A DNA stretch of 39,029 nt from Bacteroidaceae bacterium (GTDB lineage Bacteria > Bacteroidota > Bacteroidia > Bacteroidales > Bacteroidaceae), in assembly GCA_024398665.1 (NCBI GenBank), contig JAKSIS010000019.1, positions 1 through 39,029 of the forward strand. The letters run 5' to 3'. The position numbers and the translations under genes were made by a program. Shown in pieces: positions 7,294 to 15,924 of the stretch (the first letter of the stretch is position 1; every line of letters starts with the position of its first letter). Below the pieces are notes generated by a model. The model was not told where the DNA came from and ran no database searches. It saw nothing but the letters and a program-made list of their open reading frames with translations.

Positions 7294-8609
7294 TGAGAAA
7301 GGGTTGCGTGGATATAATCACTTTAGGTTGTTCAAAGAATCTTGTCGATTCCGAGAAGCTTATGGCGCAGTTCCGTGCCACAGGACTTGAAGTGAGGCAT
7401 GACCCTGAGAAGGTCAGCGCTGAAACTGTAATCATAAACACATGCGGATTCATAGGTGACGCTCAGGAGGAGTCAGTCAACATGATTCTGGAGTGCGGTG
7501 AACTCAAGAAAGCCGGAAAGATAGGCCGTCTGTATGTCATGGGCTGCCTTTCCCAGAAGTTCCACAGCGAACTGCAGCAGGAGATTCCTGAAGTTGACGG
7601 CTGGTACGGCAAATTTGACTGGGACCGTCTTGTCGAAAAGGCAGGACATGAATGGAACCCTGCCATTGCCAACGAACGCATGATAACCACCCCGTCACAT
7701 TACGCATATCTCAAGATAGCTGAAGGCTGCAGCCGCGGCTGTGCCTATTGCGCCATTCCGCTCATGACAGGACCATACCGCTCCCGCAGTCAGGAGGACA
7801 TTCTTGATGAGGCGCACAGACTGGTGGCCAAGGGCGTGAAGGAAATACAGCTCATAGCCCAGGACCTGACTTTCTACGGGTATGACACTGCACGCAAATC
7901 GCAGATAGCTGACCTGGTGAAGCGTCTGTCAGACATTCAGGGCATTGAATGGATACGCCTGCATTACGGTTATCCGAATGACTTTCCCATGGACCTGCTG
8001 GATGTTATCCGAGAGCGCGACAACGTTTGCCGGTACATGGATCTGGCCCTGCAGCATATCAGCGATCCGGTCCTGAAACGCATGAAACGCCATATCACTG
8101 CCGCTGAGACACGTGACCTTCTGGCACGCATACGTGAAACGGTTCCCGGCATACACCTGCGCACCACGCTCATGACGGGCTTCCCCGGCGAAACGGAAGA
8201 TGACTATTCGCAGCTTCTGGACTTTGTCCGCGAACAGCGGTTCGAACGTATGGGCGCTTTCGCCTATTGTGAAGTTGAAGGCACATATTCAGCCCTCCAT
8301 TACAGTGATGATGTTCCCGATGATATCAAGCAGTCACGCCTGTCACGCCTGATGCGTGTGCAGCAGGACATATCGGAAGAACTGAATTCTGCCAAGGTGG
8401 GCCAGGTCCTGAAGACTGTCATTGACCGCCGTGAAGGTGACTGGTACATAGGGCGCACCGAATTCGATTCACCCGATGTGGATCCTGAAGTGCTCATCAG
8501 GGCTGACCGCGAACTGGCTGCAGGACAGTTCCTGAATGTCAGGATCACTGACAGTGACGTCTTTGACCTGTATGCTGAAGTTTTGGACAAACAACCCCAA
8601 TCAATATGA
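7293..8609 (+). CDS. rimO: Ribosomal protein S12 methylthiotransferase RimO
   Basis: 438 residues. A radical-SAM enzyme that adds a methylthio group to the conserved aspartate of ribosomal protein S12. The N-terminal MTTase domain has its auxiliary cluster cysteines at C13 (TLGCSKN), in INTCGFI and in VMGCLSQ. The radical SAM cluster is C146-x3-C150-x2-C153 (CSRGCAYC). A C-terminal TRAM domain spans about 370-438. The GCSKNLVDSE N-terminus separates RimO from MiaB. It overlaps ftsY by one base and the following HU gene by four (ATGA), so it sits in the middle of a coupled operon. Confidence 0.96.
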   Translation: MRKGCVDIITLGCSKNLVDSEKLMAQFRATGLEVRHDPEKVSAETVIINTCGFIGDAQEESVNMILECGELKKAGKIGRLYVMGCLSQKFHSELQQEIPEVDGWYGKFDWDRLVEKAGHEWNPAIANERMITTPSHYAYLKIAEGCSRGCAYCAIPLMTGPYRSRSQEDILDEAHRLVAKGVKEIQLIAQDLTFYGYDTARKSQIADLVKRLSDIQGIEWIRLHYGYPNDFPMDLLDVIRERDNVCRYMDLALQHISDPVLKRMKRHITAAETRDLLARIRETVPGIHLRTTLMTGFPGETEDDYSQLLDFVREQRFERMGAFAYCEVEGTYSALHYSDDVPDDIKQSRLSRLMRVQQDISEELNSAKVGQVLKTVIDRREGDWYIGRTEFDSPDVDPEVLIRADRELAAGQFLNVRITDSDVFDLYAEVLDKQPQSI

Positions 8610-8878
8610 ACAACAAGCAGTTTTTGAATGAGCTGTCAGGGAAATGCGGCATTTCCGCAGACAAGTGCGCCCAGCATGTCGGGACCTTGGTCAATGTCAT
8701 GGAGAAACTGTGGCAGAACGGTGATACTGTCAGTCTGTCCGGGTTCGGTGTGCTTGAGGTGAGAAAAAGGAATGAAAGGGTGTCAGTCAATCCCACCACC
8801 GGCGTGCGCATGCTTGTACCGCCCAAGATTGCTCTGACATACAAGCCCAGTTCAATCCTCAAGGAAAAACTCAAATAA
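8606..8878 (+). CDS. HU-family DNA-binding protein
   Basis: 90 residues. A histone-like HU/IHF protein: N-terminal helices (NKQFLNELSGKCGISADKCAQHVGTLVNVMEKL), then the strand core SLSGFGVLEVRKRNERVSVNPTTG and an arm region with VPPKIALTYKPS. The usual proline at the arm tip (NPxTG context) is retained. It overlaps rimO by four bases (ATGA). The next gene, ten bases on, begins with a second HU domain, so two different HU modules lie side by side. They may form heterodimers, which would place both at the membrane. That is an inference. Confidence 0.9.
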   Translation: MNNKQFLNELSGKCGISADKCAQHVGTLVNVMEKLWQNGDTVSLSGFGVLEVRKRNERVSVNPTTGVRMLVPPKIALTYKPSSILKEKLK

Positions 8879-8888
8879 GCGCGGTCCG

Positions 8889-10076
8889 ATGGAGAAACTT
8901 AACCAGACACAGTTGTCGGAACTGTTCGCTTCCGAGAGCGGAATGTCACGCGCAGCCGCCGAACAGTTCGTGAAGTCATTCTTTGACATCATTGCTGACA
9001 AGGTCATTTCGGACGGGCTTGTCAAAGTAAAGGGACTGGGCACTTTCAAACTGCTCCAGATGGAGGACCGTGAAAGTGTCAATGTCAATACCGGAGAGAG
9101 GTTCACCATAGCCGGTCACCAGAAGATTTCCTTCACCCCGGATGCCGTGCTGAAGGAGACTCTGAACCGTCCGTTCAGCGCATTTGAAACTGTAATCCTG
9201 TCCGATGAACAGGCTGCAGCTCTTGAAGCGATGGAAGAGGGTGGTGCCGCAGTTGTGGAGACAGTGACTGAACTTCCGGAAGAATCCGCAGCTCCGGTTG
9301 GAGAACCCGCTGCCGCTCCGGTTGAAGAGCCCGCTGCCGCTCCGGTTGAAGAACCCGCTGCCGCTCCGGTTGAAGAACCTGCTGCCGCTACGGTTGGAGA
9401 GCCCGCTGCCGGATCAGCCGCTGCAGAACCTGCTGGCCAGGTCCGTGAGATTACACAATCGCGCGGCAAGAGAATAACCCTGAAACTGCTGGTATGGATA
9501 ATTTCCATTGCGCTTGTACTTGGCCTGGCTTATGTGCTGTTCTGGCCGGTAATAGGCAGCCGCCTGCTGGCTGTAATGGACCACAATACTGTCAGGACTG
9601 ATGCCGCTGGGATTGAAGTACCTGAAATTGAACCTGTTGCTGCAATACCCGATACCGCTGTCACCATGCCCGTTACTGTAACTGAAACGCAGCAGGAAAC
9701 GCAGCAGGCCACGGCAAGCGCTCCGGAAGCTGCTCCTGCAGCTGCCGGTGAACCTGCAGAACGCAAGCCTTCCGTGCCTGAAACGCATCCGGCCGCTGCC
9801 GCCACCGCATCAGTACAGCAGGCGTTCAGGCTGAATCAGGCCGATGACGCACGTGATCTGTCCGAATTCACGGCAGCAGACACTGTCAGTTACCGTATGA
9901 CCGGAACGCTGGGCAGGCATGTCATTGAGAAGGGTGAAACCTTGACGATTATTGCAAAGCATACATACGGCACCAAGAAACTGTGGCCGTATCTTGCCGC
10001 ATACAACCATCTGGACAGTTCCAAGTCGCTCAAGGTAGGGGCGGTCATACTGATTCCCAAACTTGAACACAAATAG
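8889..10076 (+). CDS. Membrane-spanning HU / LysM fusion protein
   Basis: 395 residues in four parts. Residues 1-95 form an HU domain (AAEQFVKSFFDIIADKVISDGLVKVKGLGTFKL, NVNTGERF). Residues about 130-185 are a low-complexity linker made of eight-residue repeats of the type PAAAPVEE. Residues about 199-222 form one hydrophobic membrane segment (LLVWIISIALVLGLAYVLFWPVIG). A second Ala/Pro/Thr-rich linker leads to a C-terminal LysM domain at about 344-393 (HVIEKGETLTIIAKHTYGTKKLWPYLAAYN...LKVGAVILIPKL). The expected topology is HU in the cytoplasm and LysM in the periplasm on peptidoglycan, which would tether DNA to the cell wall. It shares an operon with ftsY, rimO and a separate HU. The domains are seen; the tether role is inferred. 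Confidence 0.85.
   Translation: MEKLNQTQLSELFASESGMSRAAAEQFVKSFFDIIADKVISDGLVKVKGLGTFKLLQMEDRESVNVNTGERFTIAGHQKISFTPDAVLKETLNRPFSAFETVILSDEQAAALEAMEEGGAAVVETVTELPEESAAPVGEPAAAPVEEPAAAPVEEPAAAPVEEPAAATVGEPAAGSAAAEPAGQVREITQSRGKRITLKLLVWIISIALVLGLAYVLFWPVIGSRLLAVMDHNTVRTDAAGIEVPEIEPVAAIPDTAVTMPVTVTETQQETQQATASAPEAAPAAAGEPAERKPSVPETHPAAAATASVQQAFRLNQADDARDLSEFTAADTVSYRMTGTLGRHVIEKGETLTIIAKHTYGTKKLWPYLAAYNHLDSSKSLKVGAVILIPKLEHK
9288..9411 (+). repeat. 24-bp in-frame tandem repeat encoding PAAAPVEE
   Basis: About five imperfect 24-base units (GCTGCCGCTCCGGTTGAAGA type) lie head to tail inside the HU/LysM gene. They keep the reading frame and differ at wobble sites, with GGAGAA replacing GAAGAA in the outer units. 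Slippage here would lengthen or shorten the cytoplasmic linker by eight residues per unit. Confidence 0.85.
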
Positions 10077-10142
10077 GTTTAAAATTGAAAAATTTTGGCA
10101 TCGTTTAATCTTTTTCTAATTACACTTATCGGCTATAGGACC

Positions 10143-10150
10143 TATATTTG
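10143..10150 (+). promoter_or_regulatory. -7 box of the Bat operon
   Basis: TATATTTG, an exact TAnnTTTG, 50 bases before the moxR ATG. No clean TTG -33 element is visible 19-21 bases upstream; the area is T-rich (TTTTTCTAAT). The 123-base gap after the LysM-gene stop supports an independent transcription start. Confidence 0.55.
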
Positions 10151-10199
10151 GGGCATTGAATACAAACAACAGCATAAAAGGAAAAAACAATATTGAACT

Positions 10200-11195
10200 A
10201 TGAGTGAAAACGTTGACATCAGGGAACTGAATGAACGCATTGAAAGACAGAGCGCATTCGTTACCAACCTTATGGCCGGAATGGATCAGGTCATAGTGGG
10301 CCAGAAACATCTGGTCGAGTCATTGCTTATCGGATTACTTTCTGACGGGCATATCCTGCTTGAAGGTGTCCCGGGCCTGGCCAAGACACTTGCCATCAAG
10401 ACTCTTGCATCACTTATTGATGCCAGTTTCAACCGCATACAGTTCACCCCGGACCTGCTGCCCGCCGATGTTACCGGTACAATGATCTACAGCCAGAAGG
10501 ACGGACAGTTTGTGGCCAAGAAGGGCCCGGTGTTCGCAAACTTCATTCTGGCCGATGAAATTAACCGTGCTCCGGCCAAGGTGCAGAGCGCTCTTCTGGA
10601 GGCAATGCAGGAGCGTCAGGTTACAGTAGGCGGTGAGACATTCCAGCTGCCCAAACCGTTCCTGGTCATGGCAACCCAGAACCCGATAGAGCAGGAGGGT
10701 ACCTATCCTCTGCCTGAGGCTCAGGTGGACCGTTTCATGCTGAAGGCAGTCATTGACTATCCAAAGCTTGAAGAGGAGAAGAAGATAATCCACCAGCAGA
10801 TACATCATGAAATAGGCTGCGTGAAGCCTGTCATGGGAACTGATGACATTGTCGAGGCACGCAAGGTGGTGGACATGGTCTATCTGGACGAAAAGATTGA
10901 GCAGTACATTGCTGACATTGTGTTCGCAACCCGCTATCCGGAGAAATACGGTCTCAAGGAGATAAAGGAACTCATTGCTTTCGGCGGTTCGCCTCGTGCA
11001 TCGATAAATCTGGCACTCGCATCACGTTCATACGCTTTCATCAAGCGCCGCGGTTACGTTGTGCCTGAAGACGTGCGTGCAATAGCTCATGATGTCCTGC
11101 GCCACCGCATCGGACTCACTTATGAGGCCGAAGCCACCAATGTGACATCGGACGAACTTGTAAGCCGTATACTCAACAAGGTAGAAGTTCCCTGA
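10200..11195 (+). CDS. MoxR-family AAA+ ATPase
   Basis: 331 residues. The MoxR AAA+ core has Walker A GVPGLAKT, Walker B FILADEINRAPAKVQSALLEAMQE, sensor 1 VMATQNPIEQEGTYPLPEAQVDRF, and the C-terminal lid with FGGSPRASINLALASRSYAF (sensor 2 arginine). MoxR ATPases act as chaperones with von Willebrand A partners. Here the partners are the BatA and BatB proteins encoded downstream. Its stop overlaps the DUF58 start by one base (TGATG). It is the first gene of the Bat unit. Confidence 0.95.
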   Translation: MSENVDIRELNERIERQSAFVTNLMAGMDQVIVGQKHLVESLLIGLLSDGHILLEGVPGLAKTLAIKTLASLIDASFNRIQFTPDLLPADVTGTMIYSQKDGQFVAKKGPVFANFILADEINRAPAKVQSALLEAMQERQVTVGGETFQLPKPFLVMATQNPIEQEGTYPLPEAQVDRFMLKAVIDYPKLEEEKKIIHQQIHHEIGCVKPVMGTDDIVEARKVVDMVYLDEKIEQYIADIVFATRYPEKYGLKEIKELIAFGGSPRASINLALASRSYAFIKRRGYVVPEDVRAIAHDVLRHRIGLTYEAEATNVTSDELVSRILNKVEVP

Positions 11196-12064
11196 TGGAA
11201 ACCCAGGAACTGATTGCCAAGGTCCGCAAGATAGAGATCAAGACCCGCGGTCTGTCAAACAATATCTTTGCCGGTCAGTACCACACTGCGTTCAAGGGGC
11301 GCGGTATGGCATTCAGTGAGGTGCGCGAATACCAGTACGGCGATGACGCGCGTGACATTGAATGGAACGTGACGGCAAGAATGAACAAGCCGTATTCCAA
11401 GGTCTTTGAAGAGGAACGCGAACTGACTGTCATGCTTATGGTCGATGTGTCGAACAGTCTGAATTTTGGCACACAGGTCTGCATGAAGCGTGAAATGGTA
11501 ACTGAAATTGCCGCCACCATAGCATTCGCCGCCATTGAAAACAATGACAAGGTGGGCCTGATGTTCTTCAGTGACCGCATTGAGAAGTTCATTCCTCCAA
11601 AGAAGGGACGCAGGCATATTCTCTACCTGATACGCGAACTGCTTGACTTCACACCGGAAAGTGACAGGACTGACATTTCCGTGCCCCTTGAATTCCTTAC
11701 CGGTGCTGTGAAGAAACGCTGTACCGCCTTCCTGCTGAGTGACTTCATTGACAGCCATGACTACCGCAATGCCATGACCATTGCCAACCGCAAGCATGAC
11801 GTGGTGGCCATTCAGGTCTATGACAGACGCATGGAGGAACTGCCCGACGCCGGTCTTATGAGAATGCTGGATTCCGAAAGCGGGCAGGAGATGTATGTGG
11901 ACACGTCATCGAAAGCCGTGCGTGAGGCCCAGAGGAAATGGTGGCTTGAAAGCAGCGCACGCATGAAGGATATTCTCACCCGCAGCCGTGTGGACTGCGT
12001 AAGCGTGCGCACTGATCAGGATTACGTTAAGGCCCTGATGGGACTCTTTGCCAAAAGAAACTGA
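11195..12064 (+). CDS. DUF58 (von Willebrand A-like) protein
   Basis: 289 residues. The DUF58 signature GRGMAFSEVREYQYGDDARDIEWNVTARMNKPYSKVFEEERE is at about residues 35-76. It is followed by a VWA-like fold with the MIDAS-type motif DVSNSLNFG (about 85-93) and a C-terminal half resembling VWA strands (FLLSDFID). No membrane segment is seen, so it is probably cytosolic or peripheral and a MoxR partner. It is translationally coupled to moxR upstream and two bases from the next gene. Confidence 0.92.
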   Translation: METQELIAKVRKIEIKTRGLSNNIFAGQYHTAFKGRGMAFSEVREYQYGDDARDIEWNVTARMNKPYSKVFEEERELTVMLMVDVSNSLNFGTQVCMKREMVTEIAATIAFAAIENNDKVGLMFFSDRIEKFIPPKKGRRHILYLIRELLDFTPESDRTDISVPLEFLTGAVKKRCTAFLLSDFIDSHDYRNAMTIANRKHDVVAIQVYDRRMEELPDAGLMRMLDSESGQEMYVDTSSKAVREAQRKWWLESSARMKDILTRSRVDCVSVRTDQDYVKALMGLFAKRN

Positions 12065-12066
12065 AG

Positions 12067-13146
12067 ATGAGACGATTATTATCATATATTCCATTGGTTC
12101 TCATGCTGCTGGCCCCGTCGGTTTCACGTGCGGGAGATGTAATTGTGGAAGCTTCACTGGATTCCATGATGATGTGGATAGGCCAGCAGACCGGACTTCA
12201 CCTGGGTGTCACATGTGACAGCGGACAGCTTGTAGAATTCCCCCTGTTCAGCGATACGGTTGTAAGCGGGCTGGAAATCATACCTCCGGTCAGGACTGAT
12301 ACGGTGCTGCTTAACCGTGGGGAACGCATGACAGTCACACGCCATTATACTGTGACAAGCTTTGATTCGGCACTTTATTACATTGCACCGGTCGAAGTGA
12401 AAGTTGACGGCCAGCCTCACCTGTCAAACCGTCTGGCCCTGGCATTCATGACGTATGAGATACCGGAAGAGAATGCATCGGACATATACGGCCCCAAGGA
12501 GAACATGAACACTCCGGTCATTTTCAGGGAGGTGATCATGCCGGTGACATTCCTGATCATTTCCCTCATAGCGCTGACAGTCATGTTCTTCCTGCTGCGC
12601 AGGTACAAGGACAACAAACCTATAATAAGGCGCATCAGGGTCGAACCCAAACTGCCCGCCCACACACGTGCGCTGGAAGGCATTGAACGGCTGCGTTCTG
12701 AAGGACGTGCCCATGACGATGATCCCAAGGAATACTACACCCAGCTGACAGACATTGTGCGCCAGTACATAAACGAGCGTTTCGGATTCAATGCCACTGA
12801 AATGACTTCCGATGAGATATTGGAACATCTCAATGAGAGCCGTGACAAGGAATCACTGAAGGAACTGTCCGAACTTCTGACCACTGCCGATATGGTAAAG
12901 TTCGCCAAGATGCGTCCCATGCTGGGTGAAAATGACCGCAACCTGCTCAGTGCGGTTGAATTTGTCAAGGACACTCTCCTGGAGCAGCCTGCCGGTGACA
13001 TGCAGCCCAAGGAGGAAACTGTGGTTATAGAAAAACGGAGCAAAAAGGCACGTATCACTCTGCTGGTCAGCGTTATCGTACTGGCATGCGTTGCTGCTGA
13101 CCTGCTTGGATCGGCATTGTTCCTGTTATATTTGGTACTCTTCTAA
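12067..13146 (+). CDS. Bat-operon membrane protein of unknown function
   Basis: 359 residues. A signal peptide (RLLSYIPLVLMLLAPSVSRA) leads to a periplasmic beta-rich domain of about 130 residues with TVTRHYTVTSFDSALYYIAPVEVKVDG, similar in style to the BatD Ig-like repeats. A membrane segment lies at about 156-178 (VIMPVTFLIISLIALTVMFFLL). A cytoplasmic helical domain with EYYTQLTDIVRQYINERFGFNATEMTSDEI follows, and a second membrane segment closes the C-terminus. The cytoplasmic part resembles the tail of BatD and DUF4381-like proteins. It lies between the DUF58 and batA genes, where other Bacteroidales carry a similar uncharacterised gene. Confidence 0.75.
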   Translation: MRRLLSYIPLVLMLLAPSVSRAGDVIVEASLDSMMMWIGQQTGLHLGVTCDSGQLVEFPLFSDTVVSGLEIIPPVRTDTVLLNRGERMTVTRHYTVTSFDSALYYIAPVEVKVDGQPHLSNRLALAFMTYEIPEENASDIYGPKENMNTPVIFREVIMPVTFLIISLIALTVMFFLLRRYKDNKPIIRRIRVEPKLPAHTRALEGIERLRSEGRAHDDDPKEYYTQLTDIVRQYINERFGFNATEMTSDEILEHLNESRDKESLKELSELLTTADMVKFAKMRPMLGENDRNLLSAVEFVKDTLLEQPAGDMQPKEETVVIEKRSKKARITLLVSVIVLACVAADLLGSALFLLYLVLF

Positions 13147-13158
13147 AAACAAGTGGAC

Positions 13159-14145
13159 ATGACATTTGCAAACAGCGCATATCTGCTACTTCTGCTGCTT
13201 ATCATACCGGCTGTGGTCTGGTATGTGATGAAGGGCCGCAAGAGGAGGGCTTCAATATCGGTTCCTTCCACCGGCATGTTCGCCGCAGTGGGGAAAAGCT
13301 GGAAATGCTATCTTATACACCTGCCTTTCATTCTGGAAATGCTGGCATTCGCCATGCTTGCCGTAATTCTTGCACGTCCCCAGACAACTGACAGGTGGCA
13401 GGATACTGAAATTGAGGGAATTGACATAATGATGTGTGTCGACGTTTCGACCAGCATGCTGGCGCAGGACCTCAAGCCCAACCGTCTTGAGGCGGCAAAG
13501 TCAGTTGCGGCCGAATTCATCAACGGACGTCCCAACGACAACATCGGACTCTCCATTTTTGCCGGTGAGGCGTTCACCCAGTGTCCTATGACTGTTGACC
13601 ATGCAGTTCTTCTGAACATGTTCAATTCCGTAAGCAGCGACATTGCCGCCAGGGGTATCATTGATGACGGAACCGCCATAGGTATGGGTCTTGCCAACGC
13701 AATAAGCCGTCTCAAGGACAGTCAGGCCAAGTCAAAGGTGATAATACTGCTTACTGACGGTTCGAACAACCGCGGTGAGATTTCGCCGCTGACGGCCGCC
13801 GATATGGCAAAGAGTTTCGGAATAAGGGTATATACAATAGGTGTGGGTACAAACGGCACGGCTCCGTATCCGTATGGAGGTACAACAGTCAATATGGCCG
13901 TTGAAATTGATGAGGATGTCCTGCGTCAGATTGCCGCCACTGCAAACGGCCAGTATTACCGTGCCACCAGCAACAGCAAACTGAAGGAGGTCTATGAGGA
14001 GATTGACAAACTTGAGCGTACAAAACTGCAGGTCAAGGAATTCAGCAGAAACCAGGAGGAATACCAGCCTTTTGCGCTGGTGCTGCTGCTCAGCCTGCTG
14101 GGCATAGTGCTTCTCAGGCAGACAGTACTTAGAACAATACCTTAA
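13159..14145 (+). CDS. batA: BatA, membrane-anchored von Willebrand A protein
   Basis: 328 residues from the ATG at 13159. An in-frame GTG at 13153 would add two residues; I prefer the ATG because the family begins close to the first membrane segment. Two N-terminal membrane segments (AYLLLLLLIIPAVVWYVM; LPFILEMLAFAMLAVILARP) are followed by a VWA domain with the MIDAS motif DVSTSMLAQD, a threonine site in GTAIGMGLANAI, and ILLTDGSNN. A last membrane segment is at the C-terminus (FALVLLLSLLGIVLL). In Bacteroides fragilis the bat genes were linked to aerotolerance. The VWA domain faces the periplasm by topology. Confidence 0.93.
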   Translation: MTFANSAYLLLLLLIIPAVVWYVMKGRKRRASISVPSTGMFAAVGKSWKCYLIHLPFILEMLAFAMLAVILARPQTTDRWQDTEIEGIDIMMCVDVSTSMLAQDLKPNRLEAAKSVAAEFINGRPNDNIGLSIFAGEAFTQCPMTVDHAVLLNMFNSVSSDIAARGIIDDGTAIGMGLANAISRLKDSQAKSKVIILLTDGSNNRGEISPLTAADMAKSFGIRVYTIGVGTNGTAPYPYGGTTVNMAVEIDEDVLRQIAATANGQYYRATSNSKLKEVYEEIDKLERTKLQVKEFSRNQEEYQPFALVLLLSLLGIVLLRQTVLRTIP

Positions 14146-14157
14146 AGAAAGACAGTC

Positions 14158-15198
14158 ATGTTCAAACTGAATGATCCGCAATATCTGTATCTGCTGCTGG
14201 CGCTTCCGCTGCTGGTTGCACTTCACATATTTTCGAACATACGTCACCGCCGCCGTCTGAAGGAATACGGTGACCCTGAACTGATAGGAAGACTGATGCC
14301 TCTTGCATCGGACTCAAGACGCAGACTGAAATTCTGGCTGCTTGCGGCCGGGTATGCGTTTGCCTGCCTTCTGCTGGCCAGACCGCAGTTCGGGTCCAAG
14401 CAGGAAACGGTAACCCGCAAGGGAATTGAGACCGTCATTGCGCTTGACATATCGAATTCAATGATGGCCGATGATGTCCAGCCCAACCGTCTGGCAAAGT
14501 CCAAACGGATCATTTCCAATCTTGTAGACCAGTTCAAGGATGACAAGATAGGGCTTATAGTGTTTGCCGGCGACGCTTTTGTCCAGCTGCCTATTACCAG
14601 TGACTTCATTTCAGCCAAGGTGTTTTTGAACACCATTTCGCCGGCGCTCATTTCCCGACAGGGTACTGACATCAGGACTGCAATAGAACTGGCTGAACGC
14701 AGTTTCACCCCGAATGACGGAGTGGGCAAGGCCATAATTGTGATAACTGACGGCGAAGACTTTGAGGGCGGTGCGGTTGAAGCGGCCCAGGCTGCCGCAG
14801 AAAAGGGTTTCATTGTATATGTGCTTGGCGTAGGTCTGCCCACAGGTACGCCCATTCCCGGAGAACGCAGCGGTGAATTCCGCAAGGACAAGGACGGACA
14901 GGTGGTCGTGACCAGACTGAACGAGAGCATGTGCCGTGACATAGCTGCGGCAGGCAAGGGCGCATACTTCTATGTGGACAACAGCAATGCCGCCGAGAAG
15001 GCGCTGCAGAAGGAGATTGACAAACTGGCGAAGGCCGATGTCGAGACCACCGTATATACTGATTTTGATGAACAGTTCCAGATAATCGCGTGGATAATTC
15101 TGGTGCTTCTGGTACTTGAAATCATTGTGGCGGAAAGCCGCAGTACCAGGATGAAGCGCATCAGGCTGTTCAGAACCGATGAAGAAAGGAAGAAATGA
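14158..15198 (+). CDS. batB: BatB, membrane-anchored von Willebrand A protein
   Basis: 346 residues. Same layout as BatA: membrane segment YLYLLLALPLLVALHIF, a basic loop (RHRRRLKEYGD), a second segment ending LLLARPQFG, and a VWA domain with MIDAS DISNSMMADD, TDIRTAIELAE and VITDGEDFEGG. A C-terminal membrane helix (IIAWIILVLLVLEIIVA) and a basic tail follow. The GEDFEGG loop is a BatB marker that BatA lacks. It starts 12 bases after batA and overlaps batC by four bases (ATGA). It probably forms a complex with BatA and the TPR proteins BatC and BatE. Confidence 0.94.
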   Translation: MFKLNDPQYLYLLLALPLLVALHIFSNIRHRRRLKEYGDPELIGRLMPLASDSRRRLKFWLLAAGYAFACLLLARPQFGSKQETVTRKGIETVIALDISNSMMADDVQPNRLAKSKRIISNLVDQFKDDKIGLIVFAGDAFVQLPITSDFISAKVFLNTISPALISRQGTDIRTAIELAERSFTPNDGVGKAIIVITDGEDFEGGAVEAAQAAAEKGFIVYVLGVGLPTGTPIPGERSGEFRKDKDGQVVVTRLNESMCRDIAAAGKGAYFYVDNSNAAEKALQKEIDKLAKADVETTVYTDFDEQFQIIAWIILVLLVLEIIVAESRSTRMKRIRLFRTDEERKK

Positions 15199-15923
15199 GA
15201 AAGATTATTCTGTTCATTATAATGGCCCTGTCCGTCCAGACCGCATTTTCACAGATGTCAGAACGTACGTTCATCCGTGACGGCAACCGCAAATTCAATG
15301 ACAGCCTGTTCATCAAGGCTGAAGAGAACTATCTACGTGCCATTGACCGCAACCCTGGAATGGTTGAGGGATATTATGATCTTGCAAATTCATATCTGGC
15401 CCAGCAGAAACCCAATGAAGCCATTGAACAGTACTCGAAGGCTGTAAGTCTTCTCGAATCTGAAAAGAAGACTCTTGAAGAGGCAGGGCAGTATGACAGC
15501 CGTGAAATGGCCCGCTGCAAGGAGAATCTCTCACATGCATACCACAACGCCGGTGTTGTGTTCCACCAGTGCAACCAGTATGACAAGGCTGTAGGGGCGT
15601 ATAGGAATGCTCTCAGGAACAACCCTAATGATGAGGAGACACGTTTCAACCTGATTCAGGCCATGAAACAGCTGCAGGAACAGCAGCAGAATCAGGACCA
15701 GCAGGACCAGCAGAATCAGGACCAGCAGCAGGATCAGGAGCAGCAACAGCAGGATCAGCAACAGCAGGACCAGGAACAGCAACAGCAGGACCAGCAGGAA
15801 ATGTCCCAGGAAAATGCTGAACAGCTGCTTGAGGCGGCCATGCAGGATGAAAAGGACGTGCAGGAACGCGTCCAGCAGATGATCAAGGTACAACCCAAGA
15901 AACCGTTGGAAAAGGATTGGTAA
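15195..15923 (+). CDS. batC: BatC, TPR protein with a Gln/Asp-rich region
   Basis: 242 residues. A signal peptide (KIILFIIMALSVQTAFSQ) precedes three or four TPR units at about 25-155 (AEENYLRAIDRNPGMVEGYYDLANSYLAQQKPNEAIEQYSKAV; VGAYRNALRNNPNDEETRFNLIQAMKQL). Residues about 156-205 are almost wholly Gln and Asp, with a few Glu and Asn, and are encoded by CAG/GAC repeats. The C-terminus is acidic then basic (ERVQQMIKVQPKKPLEKDW). TPRs suggest a periplasmic scaffold for BatA and BatB. The start overlaps the batB stop (ATGA), and batD follows after one base. Confidence 0.9.
   Translation: MRKIILFIIMALSVQTAFSQMSERTFIRDGNRKFNDSLFIKAEENYLRAIDRNPGMVEGYYDLANSYLAQQKPNEAIEQYSKAVSLLESEKKTLEEAGQYDSREMARCKENLSHAYHNAGVVFHQCNQYDKAVGAYRNALRNNPNDEETRFNLIQAMKQLQEQQQNQDQQDQQNQDQQQDQEQQQQDQQQQDQEQQQQDQQEMSQENAEQLLEAAMQDEKDVQERVQQMIKVQPKKPLEKDW
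15670..15800 (+). repeat. CAG/GAC-rich low-complexity tract inside batC
   Basis: Irregular tandem CAGCAGGACCAG-type units code for QDQQ and QEQQQ blocks. The tract stays in frame. It is prone to slippage, so its length may vary between strains. Confidence 0.8.
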
Positions 15924-15924
15924 T

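Noticed and set aside
9116-9508. 130-codon minus-strand frame rich in Ala/Gly/Ser
   Set aside because: It is the complement of the 24-bp repeats in the HU/LysM gene; repeat tracts keep several frames open.
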